Source of the DNA: Ardenticatenales bacterium
GTDB lineage: Bacteria; Chloroflexota; Anaerolineae; Ardenticatenales; Ardenticatenaceae
Direction of reading: 5' to 3'
Assembly (NCBI GenBank): GCA_013812995.1
Contig: JACCSL010000949.1
Location: 1 to 5,279, forward strand
DNA: 5,279 bases
Translations under genes and position numbers: made by a program
Notes under the pieces: generated by a model
The model's database searches: none
Told to the model about the DNA's origin: nothing
The model's input: only the letters and a program-made list of their open reading frames with translations
In this document: in pieces, positions 1 to 4,799 of the stretch
Position numbering within the stretch: the first letter of the stretch is position 1
How the letters are laid out: the number at the start of each line of letters is the position of its first letter

Positions 1-487
1 TTTCACCCGTGATGAGCCGCCCCCGCAGGAAGGTTCCCGTGGTGATGACCACGGCTCCGGCGCTGTACACCTGCTCCAGGCTCGTGCGGACGCCGCACAC
101 GCTTCCCTCTTGCAGCAGCAACTCCTCGACCCGCGCCTGACGAATGTCCAGGTTGGGAGTATGCTCCAGTTCGAGCTTCATGAGCCAGCTGTAGAGGCGC
201 TTGTCGGCCTGGGCGCGCAGGGCCTGCACGGCGGGCCCCTTGGAGGAGTTCAGCAGCCGAATCTGGAGCGCGGCGCGGTCCGTCATGCGCCCCATCTCGC
301 CGCCCAGCGCGTCGATCTCGCGCACGAGATGTCCCTTTGCTGGCCCCCCGATGCTCGGGTTGCAAGGCATCAGGGCAATGCTGTCCAGGTTCATTGTCAG
401 AAGCAGCGTGCGCGCCCCGATCCGGGCCGAGGCCAACGCGGCCTCGCAGCCGCTATGCCCCCCACCAACCACAATCACATCGTACAT
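1..487 (-). CDS. mnmG: MnmG (GidA) tRNA uridine 5-carboxymethylaminomethyl modification enzyme, N-terminal part
   Basis: This is the first 162 residues of the FAD-dependent MnmG subunit; the rest lies beyond the left edge. With MnmE, MnmG builds the 5-carboxymethylaminomethyl group on wobble uridine 34 of certain tRNAs in the cytoplasm (family knowledge). The protein opens [17 protein letters not shown], a Rossmann dinucleotide-binding loop with G8, G10 and G13. It continues with the family block [20 protein letters not shown] at about residues 43-62, then [20 protein letters not shown] at about 79-98, and TTGTFLRG near the window edge. The ATG at 487-485 is supported by a GGAGGAGT Shine-Dalgarno sequence (complement of 494-501) 6-7 nt upstream and by the standard family N-terminus. 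No frameshift or stop is seen. It is transcribed away from the SIMPL gene's 3' end, probably from its own promoter at 564-569. Confidence 0.96.
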   Translation of the reverse strand, partial: MYDVIVVGGGHSGCEAALASARIGARTLLLTMNLDSIALMPCNPSIGGPAKGHLVREIDALGGEMGRMTDRAALQIRLLNSSKGPAVQALRAQADKRLYSWLMKLELEHTPNLDIRQARVEELLLQEGSVCGVRTSLEQVYSAGAVVITTGTFLRGRLITGE

Positions 488-563
488 AACCGCACTCCTC
501 CGAAAACAAAAACGACCTCGCCCGGTAATGGGGGGTCGTGGGTTCCGCGCTCAACGTGGCAAA

Positions 564-571
564 AGTATAGC
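564..571 (-). promoter_or_regulatory. Probable mnmG promoter (extended -10)
   Basis: On the minus strand the sequence TGCTATACT is an extended -10 element (TGn followed by TATACT, the complement of 564-569). It lies about 77 nt upstream of the mnmG start and faces it. No good -35 hexamer is visible at 16-18 bp spacing, which fits an extended -10 promoter. Two copies of CTTTTGCCA (complements of 573-581 and 557-565) flank it and could be regulator contacts. This is inferred from consensus only. Confidence 0.45.
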
Positions 572-594
572 ATGGCAAAAGAGCCAGAACTAAA

Positions 595-626
595 CCGCCC
601 CTCTCCCGACGTCGGGAGAGGGGCGG
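595..626. repeat. Perfect 32-bp palindrome, possible terminator or dispersed palindromic repeat
   Basis: The half-site CCGCCCCTCTCCCGAC (595-610) is followed with no spacer by its exact reverse complement (611-626). It lies 48 bp past the SIMPL stop codon in that gene's direction. On the minus strand it is followed by TTTAGTTCT, so it could act as a weak intrinsic terminator between SIMPL and mnmG. The core GGGAGAGGG recurs in direct orientation at 637-645, after a small GGCC-GAA-GGCC hairpin (625-635), giving a composite unit of about 55 bp. That architecture resembles the REP-like intergenic repeats common in Chloroflexota genomes, so a dispersed-repeat origin is as likely as a dedicated terminator. 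Confidence 0.75.
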
Positions 627-673
627 CCGAAGGCCGGGGAGAGGGCCACCACGAAGGGCGATTCTCCTTTTCG

Positions 674-1717
674 CTAACGAACGTAGAAGACGATCTGAAT
701 CTGCTCGCTGTAGCTAAGCGTACCCGGCTGGAGGGACGGCCCGCTTCCGGCTGCATCCTGCGCCTCCCGCGTGATGCCATAAGCCAGCGGGGAGGGTCCA
801 CCGCCGCCAACAACCTCGCTCACCGTCGCCACCCCGATGAGTTCGACACCTGTCAGCGTGGCCCAGTCCTCGGCACGGCTGTAGGCGTCCTCGACGGCGG
901 CCCGGCGAGCGCGCTGCTGAAGGGTCGCATCGTCGTTCAACTCGAAGGTCGGACCAGAGACACTGTTCGCCCCGGCCTCCAGCGCCGCGCCGATCAGCTC
1001 CGTAACCAGCCCCAGGTTCTCCTCGATATCCTCGATACGAACCGTGAGCTGCTGGCTAACGTGGTAGAGGGGCTCAGGAAGTTCTACCGCGCCCTCCTCG
1101 CGACTTACAGGGTCCTGCGGCGGGCGCTCCACATAGATGTTGAAGGTGCTCGTGCGCACATTCCGACGCGGGATATCCAGCTCGTCAATGATCTCCAGCA
1201 CATCCTCGATAATCGCGTTGTTTTCCTCCGCCGCCGCGTTGGCGTCGGCATTGGTGGTTTCCATGCCCAGCGTAATCACAGCGATATCGGGCGTCGTTGT
1301 AATCGTTCCCAGGCCCACCACTGTCAGCGTCCGGCCAGCGTCTACATCGGTCGGATTCGCGAGGCGGAGGGGCAGAACCGTCCCGGTAATCACCTCGGTT
1401 TCGGTCAGCGCCTCCGTCGCCTCGGGTGTTGCGGTGAGATCGTCGGTATCGGTGGTTACCTCGGTGGCCTCAATGGTAGTCGTGGCCTCAGCAGTGGCCT
1501 CCGGCGAGGCCGTCGCGCCGCGCCCCGTGGTCGGGGAAGCGGCGCTTCCCGAGGTCCGAGTTGCTAGTGGGGTGCGGGTGGCGCTGCGCGCCGTGCCGGT
1601 TGCTCTGGGCGTTGCGGTGCTCTGCGCGACCGGCGCAGCACTCACCATGTTGATGGCAAGGCCACTCAGGGCAATTAGAAGTCCGGCGAGAAGGACGGAT
1701 AAGGTGACTCGTCTCAT
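674..1717 (-). CDS. Exported SIMPL-domain (DUF541) protein with Thr/Ala/Pro-rich linker
   Basis: This is a 347-residue secreted protein. Residues 1-27 form a Sec-type signal peptide: MRRVT, a hydrophobic core at about 6-24, and a probable cleavage site after VSA. There is no lipobox cysteine. Residues about 29-128 are low-complexity Thr/Ala/Pro/Ser then Thr/Glu/Asp-rich, a probable extended extracytoplasmic spacer. Residues about 129-347 match the SIMPL fold: RTLTVVGLGTITTTPDIAVI at the start, the NVRTSTFNIYVE strand, YHVSQQLTVRIEDIEENLGL, an ARRAAVEDAYSRAEDWATLTG helix, and an SYSEQIQIVFYVR end. Many bacteria have such periplasmic or surface proteins; the biochemical role is generally unknown. 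The ATG at 1717 has an AGAGGAGA Shine-Dalgarno sequence (complement of 1721-1728) about 4 nt upstream. The gene starts 109 bp beyond the PPOX stop on the same strand, so co-transcription is possible. The domain call is firm; the function is not. Confidence 0.9.
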   Translation of the reverse strand: MRRVTLSVLLAGLLIALSGLAINMVSAAPVAQSTATPRATGTARSATRTPLATRTSGSAASPTTGRGATASPEATAEATTTIEATEVTTDTDDLTATPEATEALTETEVITGTVLPLRLANPTDVDAGRTLTVVGLGTITTTPDIAVITLGMETTNADANAAAEENNAIIEDVLEIIDELDIPRRNVRTSTFNIYVERPPQDPVSREEGAVELPEPLYHVSQQLTVRIEDIEENLGLVTELIGAALEAGANSVSGPTFELNDDATLQQRARRAAVEDAYSRAEDWATLTGVELIGVATVSEVVGGGGPSPLAYGITREAQDAAGSGPSLQPGTLSYSEQIQIVFYVR

Positions 1718-1773
1718 AGCTCTCCTCTCAAGGAATAGGTGGGTAGAAAAGGACTGTCTACAGCTTCAGCAAG

Positions 1774-1789
1774 TTCTCTACCCAGAGAA
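1774..1789. promoter_or_regulatory. Short inverted repeat upstream of the SIMPL gene
   Basis: TTCTCT (1774-1779) and AGAGAA (1784-1789) are perfect 6-bp arms around the 4-nt spacer ACCC, in the 109-bp gap between the PPOX and SIMPL genes. No T-run follows on the minus strand, so it is not a convincing terminator. It overlaps the candidate -10 at 1786-1791, as an operator would. Confidence 0.3.
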
Positions 1790-1814
1790 TGCAGCAACAT
1801 CAGTTCCTTGACAA
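1786..1814 (-). promoter_or_regulatory. Weak candidate promoter for the SIMPL gene
   Basis: On the minus strand TTGTCA (complement of 1809-1814) matches the -35 consensus at 5 of 6 positions. It is followed at 17-bp spacing by CATTCT (complement of 1786-1791), which matches the -10 consensus at only 3 of 6. The spacing is ideal but the -10 is poor, and the region could simply be transcribed from the PPOX promoter. Confidence 0.22.
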
Positions 1815-1826
1815 TATAGAGACAAA

Positions 1827-2387
1827 TCATCCCGGCGAGCCGTAGAAAAACGCCCCCGGAAAATCCGCCGCGACCTCCTTGCGCTTGCCGCTCCACTGCT
1901 CGATCTCGATGCGGTAGACGCTGGTCTGCGCCAGCTCTTCCGCTGTCGTGGCCCGGTAATCCTGCTCCGGGGTGAGGTGTGGGAAATATTTGTCAAGCAG
2001 TATTTGCAGCGCATGGTACGCCTCGTCGGGGTCGCTGACGACCGTGGCCTGCCCGAAGACAACCACCCCCGCATACTCGACGCTGAATTCCTTGGCGGTA
2101 TCGGCGGGCAGCAGTCGCCCCATCTCGCTGACGCTGAAGCAGACGCGCTCCGCCTGCTCGACATTGGCGCGGGTGCGCCCCACGCGGGCGGTGTGCATGT
2201 AGATGACATGGGCAATCTCATCATAGACGAAGAGGTTGCTGTTGATGAAGGGCTGCCCATCGTAGAGCGTCGCCAGGGCTCCCATCGGTGCGCGATGGAG
2301 CAGCGCGACAATCCACGCCTCATCCTCGACCATTCTATCCCGGCGGCGGACCTCATTGAAAGGGTGCGCTGCATAATCTCGTGCCAT
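1827..2387 (-). CDS. Pyridoxamine 5'-phosphate oxidase-like (Nim-type) FMN-binding protein
   Basis: This 186-residue cytoplasmic protein belongs to the split-barrel FMN-binding PNPOx-like superfamily, close to the Nim (5-nitroimidazole reductase-like) subgroup. Visible family features are an Arg-rich start (EVRRRDRM, 12-19), MGALATLYDGQPFINSNLFV (35-54), IYMHTARVGRTRANVEQ (62-78), RVCFSVSEMGRLLP (81-94), VEYAGVVVFGQATVV (103-117) and the C-terminal YRIEIEQWSGKRKEV (158-172). The length is normal. The ATG at 2387 has an AAGGAG Shine-Dalgarno sequence (complement of 2395-2400) 7 nt away. The family covers B6 vitamer oxidases, nitroreductases and F420- or heme-binding relatives, so the substrate cannot be read from sequence. 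The gene is divergent from a MocR-type PLP-binding regulator, which suggests that it is the regulator's target and favours a role linked to pyridoxal phosphate or amine metabolism. That link is inference. Confidence 0.88.
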   Translation of the reverse strand: MARDYAAHPFNEVRRRDRMVEDEAWIVALLHRAPMGALATLYDGQPFINSNLFVYDEIAHVIYMHTARVGRTRANVEQAERVCFSVSEMGRLLPADTAKEFSVEYAGVVVFGQATVVSDPDEAYHALQILLDKYFPHLTPEQDYRATTAEELAQTSVYRIEIEQWSGKRKEVAADFPGAFFYGSPG

Positions 2388-2421
2388 TGTTTTTCTCCTT
2401 CAAGCGGATTGTTTGATCAGA

Positions 2422-2446
2422 GTACAGCGGAAGTGGCGTACCGGAA
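2422..2446. promoter_or_regulatory. Imperfect direct repeat in the divergent PPOX/MocR region
   Basis: GTACAGCGGAA (2422-2432) is followed 16 bp later, start to start, by GTACCGGAA (2438-2446), which differs by a 2-nt deletion. MocR-type regulators typically bind direct repeats in the divergent region they share with their target, so this is a possible binding site. There is no further support. Confidence 0.25.
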
Positions 2447-2447
2447 A

Positions 2448-2481
2448 GAGCCATTTTGGGGTAATATAAAGGAGCCAATTT
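2448..2481. promoter_or_regulatory. Candidate MocR operator: direct repeat GAGCCA(T/A)TTT with an AT-rich centre
   Basis: GAGCCATTTT (2448-2457) and GAGCCAATTT (2472-2481) match at 9 of 10 positions, 24 bp apart start to start. They flank an AT-rich GTAATATAAA segment (2461-2470) that contains -10-like hexamers (TAATAT at 2462-2467, TATAAA at 2465-2470) for the rightward MocR gene. PdxR and GabR, characterised relatives, bind direct repeats near their promoters (established). The second repeat ends three bases before the first possible MocR start codon, consistent with autoregulation. The assignment is inference. Confidence 0.35.
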
Positions 2482-2483
2482 GA

Positions 2484-4064
2484 ATGCGAGGTCTTCTCAT
2501 GCCAAAACCGATTGCCTCCATCGTGCTGGCAGCGATTTCCCTGGAGCGCCAGAGCGATACGCCGCTCCATCGGCAGCTTTATGATAGTCTGCGCCGCGCA
2601 ATCCTGGCCGGGCAGCTTCGGGCGGGCACACGCCTACCCTCGACGCGCACGCTGGCGCAGGAGCTGGGGCTCTCGCGCAACACGGTGCTGGCCGCCTTCG
2701 ACCAACTCCTGGCGGAGGGCTATGTGGAGGGCACGGTGGGCTCCGGGACCTTCGTGGCCGCCGCGCTGCCCGACGACCTCCTCACGGTGTCGCGCCCCAT
2801 GCCCGTGCTCGCGCAGAGCGCGCCGGGCCAACGCCGCCTCTCCCAGCGTGGAACATTGCTGGCGGCCACGACCGTCGGGGCAGTAGGGGCAGGTCTCAGA
2901 CCTGCCCCTACACCTGCCCCTACACTTGCCCCTACACCTGCCCCTACACCTGCCCCTACATCTGTCCCCACACCTGCTAGCCGTGCGTTTCGGCCTGGCC
3001 TGCCCGCGCTGGATGCCTTTCCCTTTAACCTGTGGCGCACGCTGGCGAACAAATGGTGGCGGCAGCCGCCTGCCGAGCTTCTGGGCTACGGGGAGCCAGC
3101 GGGCTACCGAGGGCTGCGCGAGGCCATCGCGGGCTATCTGGGCGCGGCGCGGGCGGTGCGCTGCGCGCCGGAGCAGGTCGTCATCGTCTCCGGCTCGCAG
3201 CAGGGGCTGGACCTCGCCGCGCGGCTGCTGCTGGACCCCGGCGACCCGGTGTGGATGGAGGAGCCAGGCTACCGGGGCGCACGGGGGGCGTTTCAGGGGG
3301 CGGGGGCACGAGTGATTCCTGTGCCCGTGGGCCAGGAGGGGCTGGATATCCCGGCGGGCATCGAGATGGAAGCGCGGGCGAGGCTGGCCTATGTCACGCC
3401 CTCGCACCAGTTCCCGCTGGGTGTGACGATGACGCTGCCCCGCCGCCTGGAGCTACTGCGTTGGGCGAGCCAAGCTGGGGCGTGGATCATCGAGGACGAC
3501 TACGACAGCGAGTATCGCTATGTCGGGCAGCCACTCGCTGCGCTCCAGGGGCTGGACCAGGAGGGGCGCGTGATCTACCTGGGGACCTTCAGCAAGGTGC
3601 TCTTTCCCTCGCTGCGGCTGGGCTATCTCGTCGTGCCGCCCGACCTCGTGGAGGCATTCGCGGCGGCGCGGGCGCTCTCGGACCGCCACTCGCCCTCCGT
3701 GGAGCAGGCGATTCTCGCGGATTTCATTATCGAGGGGCACTTCGCGCGCCACATTCGCCGCATGAGAACGCTCTACGCGGAGCGGCAGGCGCTTTTGCTT
3801 GATGCAGCCGGCCAAGAACTGGCTGGGCTGCTGGAGCTAGAGCCCGCCGGGGCGGGGATGCACCTGCTGGGCTGGCTGCCGCCCGGCGCGGACGACCAGC
3901 GCCTCGCCCAGCGCGCGGCGCTGCATGGCGTGGACGCGCCTGCGCTCTCCGGCTACGCGCTGCATGGCCTGGCGCGCAGCGGGCTGCTGCTGGGCTACGC
4001 CGCGACCAACGAGGCAGAAATCCGCGCAGGCGTCCAGCGGTTGGCGGCGGCACTGCGACCATGA
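2484..4064 (+). CDS. MocR/PdxR-family transcriptional regulator (GntR-type winged helix fused to a PLP-dependent aminotransferase-like domain)
   Basis: The protein has 526 residues in the usual MocR layout. Residues about 25-93 are a GntR-type winged helix (PLHRQLYDSLRRAILAGQLR, LPSTRTLAQELGLSRNTVLA, then GYVEGTVGSGTFVA). Residues about 94-168 are a Pro/Ala/Thr-rich linker with APTP repeats. Residues about 169-526 are a fold-type I aminotransferase domain. PLP-site residues are present: SGSQQGLDL (236-244), TPSHQFPLG (305-313), D338 in IIEDDYDSEYRY, and Schiff-base lysine K371 in GTFSKVLFPSLRLGY. By analogy with PdxR and GabR it senses PLP or an amino compound and controls the divergent PPOX gene. 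Two starts are possible. ATG 2484 has AAAGGAG (2468-2474) 9 nt upstream; ATG 2499 (MPKPIAS) has GAGGT (2488-2492) 6 nt upstream and is preferred if the -10 is at 2462-2467. The domain architecture is certain; the ligand is unknown. Confidence 0.95.
   Translation: MRGLLMPKPIASIVLAAISLERQSDTPLHRQLYDSLRRAILAGQLRAGTRLPSTRTLAQELGLSRNTVLAAFDQLLAEGYVEGTVGSGTFVAAALPDDLLTVSRPMPVLAQSAPGQRRLSQRGTLLAATTVGAVGAGLRPAPTPAPTLAPTPAPTPAPTSVPTPASRAFRPGLPALDAFPFNLWRTLANKWWRQPPAELLGYGEPAGYRGLREAIAGYLGAARAVRCAPEQVVIVSGSQQGLDLAARLLLDPGDPVWMEEPGYRGARGAFQGAGARVIPVPVGQEGLDIPAGIEMEARARLAYVTPSHQFPLGVTMTLPRRLELLRWASQAGAWIIEDDYDSEYRYVGQPLAALQGLDQEGRVIYLGTFSKVLFPSLRLGYLVVPPDLVEAFAAARALSDRHSPSVEQAILADFIIEGHFARHIRRMRTLYAERQALLLDAAGQELAGLLELEPAGAGMHLLGWLPPGADDQRLAQRAALHGVDAPALSGYALHGLARSGLLLGYAATNEAEIRAGVQRLAAALRP
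2883..2980. repeat. 12-bp tandem repeat array (ACCTGCCCCTAC) with one inverted unit, inside the MocR linker
   Basis: An inverted unit GTAGGGGCAGGT (2883-2894) is followed by the spacer CTCAG (2895-2899) and six head-to-tail units of ACCTGCCCCTAC (2900-2971). Units 1, 2, 4 and 5 are identical, unit 3 has one change and unit 6 has three. A partial seventh unit (ACCTGC) starts at 2972. A degenerate inverted partial, GTCGGGGCA, precedes the array at 2874-2882. Each unit is four codons, so the array stays in frame and encodes APTP repeats. The inverted unit, spacer and first forward unit form a 12-bp-stem hairpin (2883-2911) resembling a dispersed palindromic element found in many bacterial genomes, which suggests insertion followed by tandem expansion. 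Confidence 0.92.
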
Positions 4065-4088
4065 CTGTCCGTAAATAGGGTTCAAGCC

Positions 4089-4112
4089 CCCACCTTTCAG
4101 GTGGGCCGTTTT
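4089..4112 (+). terminator. Hairpin after the MocR gene: weak intrinsic terminator and/or IS200 left-end hairpin
   Basis: CCCACCT (4089-4095), loop TTC, and AGGTGGG (4099-4105) form a perfect 7-bp stem, followed by CCG and only four T residues (4109-4112). It starts 24 bp after the MocR stop codon. IS200/IS605 left ends carry such a subterminal hairpin, recognised by TnpA, and in IS200 itself a left-end stem-loop blocks incoming transcription (established). Both roles may apply here. The short T-tract makes termination uncertain. Confidence 0.45.
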
Positions 4113-4134
4113 CAACCCCGACGGGTGATTAGGT

Positions 4135-4185
4135 CGCAGGCGGGTGCCAGCGATGACGCCAGGAAATGCTGGCACCTGGCCTGCG
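4135..4185 (+). promoter_or_regulatory. Long stem-loop in the tnpA leader
   Basis: The inner arms GGTGCCAGC (4143-4151) and GCTGGCACC (4168-4176) are perfect 9-bp complements around a 16-nt loop. The outer arms CGCAGGC (4135-4141) and GCCTGCG (4179-4185) add 7 bp, separated from the inner stem only by a small internal loop. The structure ends 41 nt before the tnpA start. Leader hairpins that repress tnpA expression are known in IS200, so a regulatory role is plausible. It does not visibly pair with the tnpA ribosome-binding region. Confidence 0.5.
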
Positions 4186-4226
4186 GACGGGTTTTCGCAC
4201 CGCTAGAGGTCCGGTACAAGGCGGGC

Positions 4227-4799
4227 ATGAGTTACCGCCAGACCGCCCATTCGATCTACGACCTCAAATATCATGTGGTGTGGGTGACGAAGTACCGCAA
4301 AGCTGTCCTGCGTGGGGACCTAGCAATCCGGCTGCGCGAATTAGTGCGGCAGAGCTGCGCGAGCTTGGAAGTCTATATTCTGAGCGGGCATATTGCACAC
4401 GATCATGTTCATCTGTTAGTCTCGGTGCCCCCCCATGTACCGATGAGTGAGGTGGTACAGCGCCTCAAGGGGCGTAGCAGTCGGCGCTTGTTGCAGGAAT
4501 ACCCGCATTTGCAACGGCAGTTTTGGGGACGCCATTTCTGGGCACGCGGCTATTTTGCGGCTACCTCGGGCAATGTGACCGCTGAGGTGATCAAGCAATA
4601 CATTGAAGCGCAAGCCGCTGGCTCCTCCCCTGAAGCCGATGACAATTTCAGTGTGGCCGACTTCTATGTTCCAGCGGGCGACATACCAGCCCAGCAGGGT
4701 GGCAGGCGCAATCGCCACATCCGAACAAAAAAAGGCTTGCGGACGCCGTTTGCCCATCGGGTCACGCACGAGCAGCCAGCGAATCGCGACCGGAGCTAG
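4227..4799 (+). CDS. tnpA: IS200/IS605-family Y1 (HUH) transposase TnpA with a chimeric C-terminal extension
   Basis: TnpA cuts and rejoins single-stranded element ends through a tyrosine-DNA intermediate. Residues 1 to about 143 look like a complete family domain: HSIYDLKYHVVWVTKYRK (8-25), the HUH metal-binding pair H60-V61-H62 in HDHVHLLV, SEVVQRLKGRSSR (74-86), FWGRHFWARGYFAATSGNVT (99-118) and catalytic Y125 in VIKQYIEAQ. The usual acidic end (DDNFSV) follows. Residues 144-190, about 46 extra, are the antisense of the neighbouring DDE transposase gene, and the stop at 4797-4799 is borrowed from it; family members normally end near residue 140-150. ATG 4227 begins the conserved N-terminus. 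The frame is open further upstream, but that stretch is leader hairpin. The upstream AAGGCGGG is only a weak Shine-Dalgarno sequence. The active site is intact, but the tail and missing right end make the element probably immobile. Confidence 0.88.
   Translation: MSYRQTAHSIYDLKYHVVWVTKYRKAVLRGDLAIRLRELVRQSCASLEVYILSGHIAHDHVHLLVSVPPHVPMSEVVQRLKGRSSRRLLQEYPHLQRQFWGRHFWARGYFAATSGNVTAEVIKQYIEAQAAGSSPEADDNFSVADFYVPAGDIPAQQGGRRNRHIRTKKGLRTPFAHRVTHEQPANRDRS

Larger units (their letters stand above)
4080..4658 (+). mobile_element. IS200/IS605-family element, left end plus tnpA, right end missing
   Basis: The element begins near the hairpin downstream of the MocR gene and includes a structured leader and the Y1 transposase gene. 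The exact left tip cannot be fixed because these elements have no terminal inverted repeats and make no target duplications; about 4074-4088 is plausible. Recognisable TnpA sequence stops near 4655, and DDE transposase sequence on the opposite strand begins at 4659-4661. The normal 3' flank and right-end hairpin are therefore absent. No tnpB is present. As it stands the copy should not be able to excise. Confidence 0.65.

Noticed and set aside
110..1567. A 485-codon open frame on the plus strand, and a second at 1137-1811
   Set aside because: Both lie antisense to mnmG and the SIMPL gene, which have family motifs, signal peptide and Shine-Dalgarno sequences. The plus-strand translations are low in recognisable motifs and are typical of antisense frames in GC-rich genes.
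1714..1896. A 60-codon minus-strand frame ending in an ATGA overlap with the SIMPL start
   Set aside because: Its first part overlaps the PPOX gene out of frame, it has no convincing Shine-Dalgarno sequence, and it has no recognisable family features. The ATGA overlap alone is weak evidence.
2883..2980. CRISPR-like array
   Set aside because: The repeats are 12 bp and directly adjacent with no unique spacers, and they lie in frame within a coding sequence. No cas genes are nearby.
2634..3407. Minus-strand open frames across the MocR gene (also 2720-3052 and 3727-4062)
   Set aside because: They are antisense shadows of a well-supported regulator. The Gly/Ala/Val or Arg/Gly repeats in them are just the reverse reading of the 12-bp array.
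4101..4226. N-terminal extension of TnpA upstream of 4227
   Set aside because: The frame is open, but the region is taken up by the leader stem-loop, and the conserved TnpA N-terminus starts at ATG 4227.
4727..4733. A7 run as a programmed frameshift site in tnpA
   Set aside because: It lies in the antisense-derived tail beyond the natural TnpA end, so any slippage there would be incidental.
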